Shown: positions 42,844-51,506 of the stretch, piece after piece | Layout: every line of letters starts with the position of its first letter | How positions within the stretch are numbered: position 1 is the stretch's first letter | Assembly: GCF_036924525.1 (NCBI RefSeq) | Contig: NZ_JAZHRU010000001.1 | Span: 3,873,001-3,937,000, forward strand | Source: Bradyrhizobium sp. AZCC 1719 | Lineage (GTDB): Bacteria > Pseudomonadota > Alphaproteobacteria > Rhizobiales > Xanthobacteraceae | Direction: 5' to 3' | DNA length: 64,000 nucleotides | Translations under genes and position numbers: made by a program | The notes under the pieces: model-generated | Databases searched by the model: none | The model's input: only the letters and a program-made list of their open reading frames with translations | What the model was told of the DNA's origin: nothing

Positions 42844-43690
42844 GCAGAAATTCACGACGTGGGAAGAAGCCGTGGTTTGGCTGCGCAATCAGCCGGACCA
42901 ACGTCAGCTTGTGCTCGACGCGTTCTATGACGACCCTCTGATCGATGCGGCCGAGCGTTATTTTACCAGTGCCGAATGGCAGGCGGTTTCGAAGTTTTTG
43001 GAGAATCGAACCGGCAAGGCGCTCGACGTCGGCGCTGGGCGCGGAATTGCGAGCTACGCGCTGGCGCGAAGCGGATTTGCGGTCACAGCGCTCGAGCCTG
43101 ATCCCAGCGCGGTGGTCGGGACGGCGGCGATCCGTGGTCTGGCGACCGAGGCTGGCCTGCCGATCGAGGTGGTCGAGGAGTTTTCCGAGCGCCTCCCGTT
43201 CGCTGACGGCGTGTTCGATGTCGTGTTCGCGCGGGCCGTGCTGCACCATATGCGCGATCTCGACAGCGCCTGCCGGGAAATGTTCCGCGTGCTTCGTCCC
43301 GGCGGAATGCTCATCGCCGCGCGCGAACACGTGATCAGCAGGGAATCCGATCTCGGGGCATTCCTCGATCAGCATCCCCTGCATCACCTCTATGGCGGCG
43401 AGCACGCGTATCTTCTCGATCGATATATCGGCGCGTTGAGGAATGCGGGATTTGCTGCGATCGACGTGCTCTCGCCACTCAAGAGCCCGATCAATCTGTT
43501 TCCCCATACAATCGAGACGCTGCGAGCGGCCGTCGTGGAAAGATTGACAGACAAGATTCCGGTCAAGCCCGTTTGGCGCGCCGCGCTCGCTTCCAGGAGC
43601 GTCTTCACCTCGCTGCTTTCGATGGCAGAGCGCTTTGACCACCGGCCCGGCCGGCTTTACTCGTTTGTCTGTCACAAGGCACAGTCATGA
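42833..43690 (+). CDS. Class I SAM-dependent methyltransferase
   Basis: A 285-residue methyltransferase with all standard motifs: [19 protein letters not shown] (motif I, about 63-81), VTALEPDPS (motif II acidic end), [13 protein letters not shown] (motif IV region) and [18 protein letters not shown]. The start at 42833 overlaps the preceding gene by 11 bases and has GGGAG upstream. The target is likely a glycan sugar hydroxyl, an inference from the locus. Confidence 0.88.
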   Translation: MKGEQKFTTWEEAVVWLRNQPDQRQLVLDAFYDDPLIDAAERYFTSAEWQAVSKFLENRTGKALDVGAGRGIASYALARSGFAVTALEPDPSAVVGTAAIRGLATEAGLPIEVVEEFSERLPFADGVFDVVFARAVLHHMRDLDSACREMFRVLRPGGMLIAAREHVISRESDLGAFLDQHPLHHLYGGEHAYLLDRYIGALRNAGFAAIDVLSPLKSPINLFPHTIETLRAAVVERLTDKIPVKPVWRAALASRSVFTSLLSMAERFDHRPGRLYSFVCHKAQS

Positions 43691-44616
43691 GCATGTGGGT
43701 TACCGGCGCCAATGGCTTCATTGGCCGGCATCTCGTTCGAGTGCTGGCCGATCGGGGCCATCGCGTTCACGGCATCGGTCACGGCGCGATCGGGGAAGCC
43801 GAACGGCATCGCATCGGTCTCGAGCATTGGCTGAACGGCGAGATCGATGCGGCCAATCTCAACGCACTTGCGGAGCGCGCCGGACTGCCATCGACGATCT
43901 TCCATCTGGCCGGCGGATCGTCGGTCGGATTGTCGATCGCGCAGCCGTTTGAGGATTTTTCTCGCACCGTTACGAGCACGGCCAGGCTGCTGGAGTGGCT
44001 GCGCGGGGCCGCGAGGGATTGTCGCTTGATTGTCGCGTCGAGCGCGGCAGTCTATGGAGACGGTCATGGGGGAGCGATTGCGGTAGATGCCGCAACGCTT
44101 CCGATGTCGCCCTATGGGCAGCACAAGCTGATGATGGAGCAACTGTGCCGCAGCTATGCCATCACGTTTGGGATTCGCAGTACGGTGGCGCGGTTGTTCT
44201 CGGTCTACGGCCCAAACTTGCGCAAGCAATTGCCATGGGACATCTGCTCCCGCTTGCAAGCTGGTGAGCGGAACCTGGTGTTGGGAGGAACAGGTGCGGA
44301 GGTGCGGGACTGGACCGATGTTCGCGACGTCGCCCGGCTGTTGTCCGTGATCGGCGGAACGCCACAGGCGGAGACCTTTCAAGTGATCAACGCTGGCTCC
44401 GGGCTTGGAACGACGGTGGCACGGGTTGCCGCCATGCTTGCAGAATGCTGGGGCGGAATCGTATCGGTACGATATTCGGGCATTGTACGCGCCGGCGATC
44501 CGTCCAGTCTGCTGGCGGACGACGCAACGGTCCGCGCTCTGCCCTTCGACTGGACGATCTCGCCTGAACAGGGCTTTGCGGACTATGTCTCGTGGTTCAA
44601 GGGTCATAGCCGGTGA
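43687..44616 (+). CDS. NAD-dependent epimerase/dehydratase (extended SDR)
   Basis: A 309-residue nucleotide-sugar SDR. VTGANGFIGRHLVRVL is the Rossmann glycine motif; the active site has SSAAVYGDG and SPYGQHKLMME (Tyr-x3-Lys). DWTDVRDVARLL and the C-terminal region fit UDP-glucose 4-epimerase-like or dTDP/GDP-4-keto sugar reductases. The start overlaps the preceding stop (ATGA). The exact sugar nucleotide cannot be called. Confidence 0.88.
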   Translation: MSMWVTGANGFIGRHLVRVLADRGHRVHGIGHGAIGEAERHRIGLEHWLNGEIDAANLNALAERAGLPSTIFHLAGGSSVGLSIAQPFEDFSRTVTSTARLLEWLRGAARDCRLIVASSAAVYGDGHGGAIAVDAATLPMSPYGQHKLMMEQLCRSYAITFGIRSTVARLFSVYGPNLRKQLPWDICSRLQAGERNLVLGGTGAEVRDWTDVRDVARLLSVIGGTPQAETFQVINAGSGLGTTVARVAAMLAECWGGIVSVRYSGIVRAGDPSSLLADDATVRALPFDWTISPEQGFADYVSWFKGHSR

Positions 44617-45785
44617 AGGAGGGTGCGCCGCTGCGTCTCGCTTTTACGCATATTCCCCGCAGGCTCTGGGCCGGCGGCTACAACTATCAAAGCAATCTAT
44701 TTCAGGCGCTGAGCAAGTTCCGCACCGGCGAGTTTGCGCCCGTCCTGTTTGCCGGGACCGGTGACGATGATGCCGATCTTGCGCCGCTTGCCGCGATACC
44801 TGATGTGGAGGTGGTGCGATCGGCGGCGTTCGACGGCCGTGCCGGTTTGGCTGCGGCGCTGGCATGGGGATTGGACCGGGAGGCGGCGGCAGAATTCCGG
44901 ACGCATCGCATCGACGCCGTCTTCGAAGCTGCTCGCTTCTTTGGCTGGCGACTGCCTTATCCCGCAGTAGCCTGGTTTCCCGATTTTCAGCATCGACGAT
45001 TGCCGCGGCTGTTTCCGGCGGCGGCGCGGTGGCGTCGCGAAGCCGGCTTCCGAATGCAGATCGCATCCGGGCGTACCGTCATGCTGAGCAGCGAAAGCTC
45101 GCATCGCGACTTCCGGAAGTTCTATCCCGGAGCGAAGAACCAGGTCTGTGTGGTTCGTTTCGCGACCGGGCCGTCGCCGGCGTTCCTGACCGCAAATCCG
45201 GCTGAGATCGTTGCGCAGTATCAGTTGCCTGAAAAATATTTTTACCTGCCAAATCAGTTCTACACGCACAAGAATCACCAGGTGGTCGTCGATGCGCTGG
45301 CCATCCTGGCGGAGCGAGGGTTCGATGCGGTCGTGTGCGCCTCGGGCAGCACCGAAGATCGTCGCGAGCGAGGCTATTTCGATGAGGTCATGGCGGGCGT
45401 CCGAAGTCGCGGGCTCGAAAAACACTTCCGTCATCTGGGAATGATTCCGCTTTCGCATGTCTACGCATTGCTGCGGGCGTGCACCGGGCTGATCAATCCG
45501 TCGCGATCGGAGGGATGGAGCACAACCGTCGAGGAGGCGAAATCGTTTGGCGTGCCAATGATATTGTCTGATCTTGATGTCCACCGCGAACAGACCAACG
45601 ATACGGCGAGCTATTTCGCGACGGATGATCCCGCGACCCTGGCCGATCACATTGTGCGAGTCTCGCAGGATTCCGAAGTTTCGATCATTCGAAATCAGGT
45701 TCCGCATCAAAACGACCGCGTGGCTGCCTTTGCGGCTGATTTTGCCGATGCGCTTCGAACTGCAATGCAGCCATTTGGAAGATAG
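44613..45785 (+). CDS. Glycosyltransferase, GT-B fold (family 1/4-like)
   Basis: A 390-residue glycosyltransferase. The C-terminal Rossmann domain has YFYLPNQFYTHKNHQVVVDAL (about 206-226), FRHLGMIPLSHVYALLRACTGLINPSRSEGWSTTVEEAKSFG (about 270-311), in which the SEGWSTTVEEA segment carries the usual nucleotide-sugar-binding acid residues. The GTG start overlaps the previous stop (GTGA). It closes the first rightward run of glycan genes and faces an opposite-strand polymerase-like gene. Confidence 0.87.
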   Translation: MKEGAPLRLAFTHIPRRLWAGGYNYQSNLFQALSKFRTGEFAPVLFAGTGDDDADLAPLAAIPDVEVVRSAAFDGRAGLAAALAWGLDREAAAEFRTHRIDAVFEAARFFGWRLPYPAVAWFPDFQHRRLPRLFPAAARWRREAGFRMQIASGRTVMLSSESSHRDFRKFYPGAKNQVCVVRFATGPSPAFLTANPAEIVAQYQLPEKYFYLPNQFYTHKNHQVVVDALAILAERGFDAVVCASGSTEDRRERGYFDEVMAGVRSRGLEKHFRHLGMIPLSHVYALLRACTGLINPSRSEGWSTTVEEAKSFGVPMILSDLDVHREQTNDTASYFATDDPATLADHIVRVSQDSEVSIIRNQVPHQNDRVAAFAADFADALRTAMQPFGR

Positions 45786-45788
45786 CAT

Positions 45789-45805
45789 CCTGCCGTCGCG
45801 GCGGG
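45789..45805. other. GC-rich hairpin between convergent genes
   Basis: CCTGCCG and CGGCGGG (one G-T pair) flank a three-base loop just after the glycosyltransferase stop. There is no T-run, so it is only a weak terminator candidate. Confidence 0.3.
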
Positions 45806-45847
45806 CCACTAAGGCTCGCGGGATATCCTTGCGCGCCGGGACATAAA

Positions 45848-47188
45848 TTAGCTCTTCGGCTCGTTCGCTGCCAAACCAAATGAATCTCGTGGCGTGATGT
45901 ACCAGAGAAGGAAAAGGATGGAGCAACCGTGGGTGAGCAGCACTGTGGTCAGGGGCACGTTGAGAAGTGCCTGCACAATGACGGCGCCCGAGATCAGGAT
46001 GAACCGTGGCGGCAAACCTGCAGAAACTCGATTGCCAAGCGCTATCACGAGCCCCGACACGAGCGCCGTAAATGGGGCAAAGAAGGCTCCCACGGAGGCG
46101 ATACCTTCCGTCGCAAACAGCGACGCATTGAATTGTCCGCCAATGCCAAAAGCATTGTAAATGACGTTCGCCAACTGCTCCTGATAGGGGCAAGCGACGA
46201 AGGGTTTCAGCAAGAATACCTGACAGAAATTCGTTACGGGATGAGTGAAGAAAAAGCCATTGTAATAGTCCATGGCCAATGAGGGAATCGCGATCATCCG
46301 AAAGTTCACGAGCCCAAAATAGGGGATGGCCAGACTGTAAGGCAACATCCCCTGCTGGAACAGGATGATTAGCAACAATCCGACGGATATCGGCACCAGC
46401 AGCGAAAGAGTGACAGCAAGCTTGAAGTTGAAATACCTCGAAAGGGCCAACATTGCCACGAGCCAAAACGGCGTGAACAGGGCCAGTTTGCTCAGCGTGA
46501 TCGGGTAGAACATCAACAACAGAAACAGAGCCGCGCCGGCGCGCCAAATATTTCCGCGTCCCACAAAACAGGCGAATGCAAATGGTAGCAGCGCGTTGGA
46601 TGTTATTCCGATCACGTAGTTCAGAATCACCGGAAATCCAAGTTCGGAGCGGTAGTTGTAGATGTTTTCAATCGTGACAAATTTGAAGCTGTAGCTGGCA
46701 CCGATGAGGATCGTCGCGAAACTCAGCGACAGAATCAGAGTGAGCAGACGGTCCAATCCCGATTGGGACAAAGTATAGATTTGGCGAATGGGCGAGGAGA
46801 TGAACAGGGCCGGCAACAAGAACGCGATCGCCGATGCCGCAGCAGAAAGCCCGGCTAACCGATGATTGTAGACCAACTCTGAAAAACTATTCAGCCACAA
46901 ATACCCCGTGAGCATCGTATAGGAATAGAAGCCGACGATGTAACCGAAGCTATTTCCGGCAAATGCAAAAAGCACTGAAATGAGGGCAAATGCAGCTATC
47001 AGGACGATAGCGTTAGGCAGGCGCGAAGGATGAAAGGATATGTAGTACTCCGAATAATAGTGGGCGGTATAAACGAGAGAAATACAGGATACCGCGATCA
47101 GAACCCAGTTCAGGAGGATCAGGCCCTGACGCTTCCCGAACAGAAGGTTTGGTACGGACATTTGCCTTTGCACGGTCAGATTTTCCAT
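45848..47188 (-). CDS. Polytopic membrane protein, probable O-antigen polymerase-like (Wzy-like, copy 1)
   Basis: A 446-residue protein with about 11-12 hydrophobic segments, a large loop near 315-365 (FFTHPVTNFCQVFLLKPFVACPYQEQ) and no enzymatic motif. This layout and its place beside a flippase and glycosyltransferases fit Wzy polymerases, which are poorly conserved. It is on the opposite strand to its neighbours and is visibly richer in A and T than they are, suggesting separate acquisition. Other polytopic glycan proteins cannot be excluded. Confidence 0.65.
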   Translation of the reverse strand: MENLTVQRQMSVPNLLFGKRQGLILLNWVLIAVSCISLVYTAHYYSEYYISFHPSRLPNAIVLIAAFALISVLFAFAGNSFGYIVGFYSYTMLTGYLWLNSFSELVYNHRLAGLSAAASAIAFLLPALFISSPIRQIYTLSQSGLDRLLTLILSLSFATILIGASYSFKFVTIENIYNYRSELGFPVILNYVIGITSNALLPFAFACFVGRGNIWRAGAALFLLLMFYPITLSKLALFTPFWLVAMLALSRYFNFKLAVTLSLLVPISVGLLLIILFQQGMLPYSLAIPYFGLVNFRMIAIPSLAMDYYNGFFFTHPVTNFCQVFLLKPFVACPYQEQLANVIYNAFGIGGQFNASLFATEGIASVGAFFAPFTALVSGLVIALGNRVSAGLPPRFILISGAVIVQALLNVPLTTVLLTHGCSILFLLWYITPRDSFGLAANEPKS

Positions 47189-47636
47189 TTTTCGGGGGCC
47201 GGCATCTAGGTTTGCGATGGCTTACATTCGGGGTTTTCCGAGCTTAGGCAAGCGAAAGCTGGCAGGCACCTGCACCATTTGAGGAATCAACGAGGGTCAG
47301 CTTGCAATCTCCGTAGCCGAGCCAAGAGTGTCAGCGAAAAGGTTGGTTCGTAGTTCTTGCAATCGGCTGCTGAAACGTCGCGCCTTCTTGGCTGAGGTCG
47401 TCAGATTCGGGCCCTTGCGTCGCATGACGCAGTCCGGGTTCGGTAAGTCCGGTCTCCCGGGTTGACAATGTTTGAATAGCCAGTGAGGACATATTATGAA
47501 TGTCGGCCGGCTAGGTCGTATCAGGCGATCAGATCCACGAACAAGTGTCTAGCGACAACAGTTGTTTGACTATCGAGAATGGCCTTGTTGCTTGCTAAGC
47601 TTGTCATCGCAATGTAGTCGGTCAGTATAGGGACGT
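47189..47636. other. Divergent intergenic region in the glycan locus
   Basis: A 448-base gap between two divergent genes, the likely start of the second glycan transcript. It contains a perfect inverted repeat TGCGTC(47416-47421)/GACGCA(47426-47431) with a four-base loop, and TTGACA at 47462 followed by TATTAT at 47492, whose 24-base spacing is too long for a standard promoter. No gene or tRNA is apparent. Confidence 0.4.
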
Positions 47637-48701
47637 ATGATGATCAGATTTGGCCTGCTCGGGTGTGGGCGCATTGCCAAGCGTCATTCCGAGTTGCTCG
47701 GAGGCGGCTATATCAACGGAGCAAAGCTCGTCGCAGTCTGCGACCCGATCCGGGAGCGGGCTGACGCGATTGCATCGAAATTCGTCGTACCGGCGGATTA
47801 TGATATCGATGCCTTTCTCGCTCGAACGGATATCGACGCGGTGGCGGTGCTGACGCCGAGCGGGATGCATCCTGCACATGTCATCGCCTGTGCCAAGGCC
47901 GGAAAACACGCCATCGTCGAGAAGCCGATGGCATTGCGGCTTCAGGACGCCGACGACATGATCCGCGCCTGCGACGAGGCCGGCGTCAAGCTGTTCGTCG
48001 TCAAGCAGAATCGCTTCAACGTTCCGGTGGTGAAGGCGCGCGAGGCGCTAGAGGCCGGCCGCTTCGGCCGCCTGATACTCGGCACCGTGCGCGTCCGCTG
48101 GTGCCGCGACCAGGCCTATTACGACCAGGATGCCTGGCGTGGCACCTGGGCTTATGACGGCGGCGTGCTCTCGAATCAGGCCAGCCATCACGTCGACATG
48201 CTGGAATGGTTTTTCGGCGACGTCGTCAGCGTTCACGCCCGCGCGGCGACGGCGCTGGCAAAGATCGAGGCCGAGGACACGGCGGTCGCGACGCTGAAGT
48301 TCCGCAACGGTGCGCTCGGGATCATCGAGGCGACCACGGCCGCGCGTCCAACCGACCTCGAAGGCTCGCTTTCGATTCTCGGAGAGAAGGGAACGGTTGA
48401 AATCGCCGGCTTTGCCGTCAACCAGATCCGGCACTGGCGCTTTGTCGAGGAACTTGCCTCGGACAGAGACGTGATCGAGAAGTTTTCCGTCAATCCGCCG
48501 AACGTCTACGGCTTCGGCCATCAGGCCTATTACCAGCACGTGATCGACTGCCTGGTCAACCAGCGCTCCGCGCTGGTTGATGGTCTCGAGGGGCGCAAGA
48601 GCCTGGAACTGATTTCGGCGCTCTACGAATCAATCGAGACGGGCGCCGAGGTGCCGCTTCGCTTCGCGCCTCGGCTGGGCCGGCTCGGTGTCGTGTCGTG
48701 A
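47637..48701 (+). CDS. wlbA: Gfo/Idh/MocA family oxidoreductase, WlbA-like UDP-GlcNAcA 3-oxidase
   Basis: A 354-residue NAD-dependent oxidoreductase. The Rossmann start is RFGLLGCGRIAKRHSELLGG; the VEKPMALRLQDAD segment carries the family Lys, and NQASHHVDMLEWFFG supplies active-site histidines. The middle section KLFVVKQNRFNVPVVKAREAL and VRVRWCRDQAYYDQDAW resembles WlbA enzymes, which oxidise C3 of UDP-N-acetylglucosaminuronic acid. The next two genes encode the matching acetyltransferase and aminotransferase in the same order as Bordetella wlbABC. No UDP-GlcNAc 6-dehydrogenase is in the window to supply substrate. Confidence 0.85.
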   Translation: MMIRFGLLGCGRIAKRHSELLGGGYINGAKLVAVCDPIRERADAIASKFVVPADYDIDAFLARTDIDAVAVLTPSGMHPAHVIACAKAGKHAIVEKPMALRLQDADDMIRACDEAGVKLFVVKQNRFNVPVVKAREALEAGRFGRLILGTVRVRWCRDQAYYDQDAWRGTWAYDGGVLSNQASHHVDMLEWFFGDVVSVHARAATALAKIEAEDTAVATLKFRNGALGIIEATTAARPTDLEGSLSILGEKGTVEIAGFAVNQIRHWRFVEELASDRDVIEKFSVNPPNVYGFGHQAYYQHVIDCLVNQRSALVDGLEGRKSLELISALYESIETGAEVPLRFAPRLGRLGVVS

Positions 48702-49165
48702 ACCGGCCGGAGATGCATCAGGCGGGCGTGCGCGATGTCGCGTTCGGCGCGCGTGTCAAGATCGTCGAGCCGTGTAATCTCTACGGCTGCAAAATCGGCG
48801 ATGATTGCTTTGTCGGGCCGTTCACCGAGATCCAGAAGGGCGTCGTGATCGGCGCCCGCACGCGGGTGCAGTCTCATGCCTTCATCTGCGAGCTGGTCAC
48901 GATCGGCGAAGACTGCTTTGTCGGGCACGGGGTGATGTTCGTGAACGACACGTTTTCGACCGGCGGCCCGGCCCGCGGCAACAGGGATTTATGGCGCGAG
49001 ACCGCGATCGGAAACCGCGTCTCGATCGGCTCCAACGCCACCATCATGCCGGTGAGGATCGCCGATGACGTCGTGATCGGCGCAGGCTCCGTTGTGACCA
49101 AGGACATCACGATACCCGGAACCTATGCCGGCAATCCGGCGCGACGGCTGCTGACGGACAAGTAG
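48698..49165 (+). CDS. wlbB: Hexapeptide N-acetyltransferase, WlbB/WbpD-like
   Basis: A 155-residue left-handed beta-helix acetyltransferase. Coils such as IGDDCFVGPFTEIQKGVVIG and the ending NRVSIGSNATIMPVRIADDVVIGAGSVVTKD are typical, as is GHGVMFVNDTFSTGG. Proteins of this class acetylate the 3-amino group of UDP-2-acetamido-3-amino-uronic acid. The GTG start overlaps the wlbA-like stop (GTGA), so the pair is translationally linked. Function rests on family plus gene order. Confidence 0.83.
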   Translation: MNRPEMHQAGVRDVAFGARVKIVEPCNLYGCKIGDDCFVGPFTEIQKGVVIGARTRVQSHAFICELVTIGEDCFVGHGVMFVNDTFSTGGPARGNRDLWRETAIGNRVSIGSNATIMPVRIADDVVIGAGSVVTKDITIPGTYAGNPARRLLTDK

Positions 49166-49176
49166 GAAGACGACCG

Positions 49177-50277
49177 ATGCCAGTGCCTTTTGCGGATCTG
49201 CAACTGCAGTATCAGACCATCAAGAGCGAGATCGATGGCGCGATTGCCTCCGTCATCCGCGACAACGCGTTCATTCGCGGGTCCTACGTCGACGCGTTCG
49301 AACGGGAGTTCGCCGCTGCCGTTGACGTCAAGCATTGCGTGTCCTGCGCCAACGGCACCGATGCGCTGTATCTCGCCATGGCCGCGCTGAAGGTCAGGCC
49401 GGGCGACGAGGTGATCACCACGGCGCATTCCTGGATCAGCACGTCCGCAATGATCACGCATGCCGGCGCCACCGTGGTGTTCTGCGACACCGACGGCTCG
49501 ACCTTCACGATCGATCCGGCGGCGATCGAGGCCGCGATCACGCCACGCACCGTCGGCATCATCCCCGTGCATCTGTACGGGCAGCCGGCCGACATGGACG
49601 CGATCATGGCCATCGCGAGCAAGCATAAGCTCTGGGTGATCGAGGACTGCGCGCAGGCGCATCTGGCGCGTTACAAAGGCCAGCAGGTCGGTACGTTTGG
49701 CGCGGCCGCGACCTATTCGTTCTATCCAGGCAAGAATCTCGGCGCGATGGGCGATGCCGGCGCCGTCGTCACCAACGACGGCGCGCTCGCGGAGCACATG
49801 ACGATGCTGGCGCGGCACGGCGGTCTGGTAAAGCATCAGCATCATATCGAGGGCATCAACAGCCGGCTCGACGGCATGCAGGCTGCGATCCTGTCGGCGA
49901 AACTGCCGCATCTCGCGCAGTGGACCAAGGCGCGTCAGGACGCGGCAAAAGCGTACGACGCCGGCCTCAACCAGATCGAGGATGTGATCGTGCCTCAGGT
50001 CGCGCCTGACCGCACCCACGTCTATCATCTCTACACGATCAGGCATCCGCGCCGCGCCGCGCTGGCGGCGCATCTGAACGCGAACGGCGTGCAGACCGCG
50101 ATCAACTATCCGACAGCGCTGCCGTTCCTTGCCGCGTATCGGCGGTTTGACCATCGTCCCGAGCAATTTCCGAATGCGTTCGCCGATCAGGGACGCATCC
50201 TGTCGCTGCCGATGTTTGCGGAAATCGCTACCGAACAACTCCAAAGTGTCATCGATCTCATCCGCGCGTTCCGCTGA
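49177..50277 (+). CDS. wlbC: DegT/DnrJ/EryC1/StrS aminotransferase, WlbC/WbpE-like
   Basis: A 366-residue PLP-dependent sugar aminotransferase. SCANGTDALYLAMAALKV (about 51-68), the IEDCAQAH segment (about 158-165) and the PLP lysine in YSFYPGKNLGAMGDAGAV (about 180-197) define the family. It would install the 3-amino group on the 3-keto sugar made by the preceding oxidase. Twelve bases separate it from the acetyltransferase gene. The product of the trio would be UDP-2,3-diacetamido-2,3-dideoxy-glucuronic acid. Confidence 0.88.
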   Translation: MPVPFADLQLQYQTIKSEIDGAIASVIRDNAFIRGSYVDAFEREFAAAVDVKHCVSCANGTDALYLAMAALKVRPGDEVITTAHSWISTSAMITHAGATVVFCDTDGSTFTIDPAAIEAAITPRTVGIIPVHLYGQPADMDAIMAIASKHKLWVIEDCAQAHLARYKGQQVGTFGAAATYSFYPGKNLGAMGDAGAVVTNDGALAEHMTMLARHGGLVKHQHHIEGINSRLDGMQAAILSAKLPHLAQWTKARQDAAKAYDAGLNQIEDVIVPQVAPDRTHVYHLYTIRHPRRAALAAHLNANGVQTAINYPTALPFLAAYRRFDHRPEQFPNAFADQGRILSLPMFAEIATEQLQSVIDLIRAFR

Positions 50278-50359
50278 CCAGGGTCGATGCGGTATCATGG
50301 TAGTCGTCGATTCCCACCGCAGTCCCGATAATTGTTATTTGGATCAATGCGTTACGGGG

Positions 50360-50399
50360 AAAGGCAATTTGCCGAAGTAAGAGCTATGGTGCCTTTTTT
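50360..50399 (+). terminator. Candidate terminator between the wlb-like and leg-like genes
   Basis: AAAGGCA (50360-50366) pairs with TGCCTTT (50390-50396) around a 23-base loop, and six T residues follow (50394-50399). An inner GGCAA/TTGCC palindrome (50363-50373) competes with this fold. It lies in the 209-base gap after wlbC and may separate two transcripts. Confidence 0.45.
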
Positions 50400-50486
50400 C
50401 TGTGTGTTCCGGCTGGCCTCTCGCAGAAGGACTGTTTAGAAGCGGCCATACCAGATCGGGTACCTCATTCTTCAGGGTAGCTTGGC

Positions 50487-51506
50487 TTGGCGAAGGGAAC
50501 CGAGAAGTTGCGGAAAATTTTGCTGACAGGCGCAGGCGGATTTATCGGATCCCACCTCGCGGAGGAACTGGTCCGCCTCAATTTCGCGGTCCGTGCGTTT
50601 GTGCACTACAACAGCATGGGCTCGCACGGCTGGCTTGATTCCTCTCCACCCGAGATACGCAAGGAACTCGACATATTCGCAGGCAACGTGTGCGATCCGA
50701 ATGGCGTGCGCACAGCGATGAAGGGATGCGATGCCGTCCTGCATCTCGCAGCGCTAATCGCGATTCCCTATTCCTACCATTCGCCGGACACTTACGTCGA
50801 AACCAACATCCGCGGCACCCTCAATGTGCTGCAGGCGGCGCGAGATCTCGGCGTTGAGCATTTGGTGCACACCTCCACCAGCGAGGTCTATGGCACGGCC
50901 CAGTTCGTTCCGATCACGGAAGACCATCGTCTGCAGGGGCAATCGCCCTATTCCGCGACCAAGATCGGCGCGGATCAGCTCGCGCTGTCGTTCGAGCGTT
51001 CGTTCGGGACGCCGGTCACCGTGGTGCGGCCGTTTAATACCTACGGTCCCCGGCAATCGGCGCGCGCGGTGATCCCGACCATCATTACCCAGATCGCTGC
51101 GGGCGCGCGCAAGGTCAAGCTCGGCAGCATCCATCCAACGCGCGATTTCAATTATGTCGCCGACACCGTCGGCGGCTTCCTGGCGGCGCTCGACTCGAAA
51201 GCCGGTATCGGCGAGGTCATCAATATCGGTAGCGCGTTCGAGGTCTCGATTGGCGATGTCGCGCGCATGATCGCAGAATTGATGGGCGTGACGATCGAGA
51301 TCGAGCAAGACGACGTCCGCGTCCGCCCCGAGCGCAGTGAAGTTGATCGCCTATGGGCCAGCAACGCCAAGGCGCATAAGCTTCTCGGCTGGTCGCCGCG
51401 TTTTGCCGGCGTGGATGGCCTGCGCAAGGGCCTCGAACAGACCATCGCCTGGTTCACCAAGCAGGAGAACCTGTCTCGTTATCGTGCCAATGCGTACACG
51501 CTGTGA
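50487..51506 (+). CDS. legB: LegB-like NAD-dependent 4,6-dehydratase
   Basis: A 339-residue extended SDR. ILLTGAGGFIGSHLAEELV, VRAFVHYNSMGSHGWLD, AALIAIPYSYHSPDTYVETN, TSTSEVYGTAQFVPI, SPYSATKIGAD (Tyr-x3-Lys) and TYGPRQSARAVIPTIITQ match my memory of LegB enzymes closely. LegB takes UDP- or GDP-GlcNAc to the 4-keto-6-deoxy sugar, the first step to legionaminic acid. Start is uncertain: TTG at 50487, or TTG at 50508 directly before the Rossmann strand; no ATG is available. The stop overlaps the LegC start (GTGA). Confidence 0.87.
   Translation: MAKGTEKLRKILLTGAGGFIGSHLAEELVRLNFAVRAFVHYNSMGSHGWLDSSPPEIRKELDIFAGNVCDPNGVRTAMKGCDAVLHLAALIAIPYSYHSPDTYVETNIRGTLNVLQAARDLGVEHLVHTSTSEVYGTAQFVPITEDHRLQGQSPYSATKIGADQLALSFERSFGTPVTVVRPFNTYGPRQSARAVIPTIITQIAAGARKVKLGSIHPTRDFNYVADTVGGFLAALDSKAGIGEVINIGSAFEVSIGDVARMIAELMGVTIEIEQDDVRVRPERSEVDRLWASNAKAHKLLGWSPRFAGVDGLRKGLEQTIAWFTKQENLSRYRANAYTL

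Noticed and set aside
47462..47497. TTGACA...TATTAT as a promoter for the wlbA-like gene
   Set aside because: The 24-base spacing is too long for a sigma-70 promoter and the distance to the start is about 140 bases.
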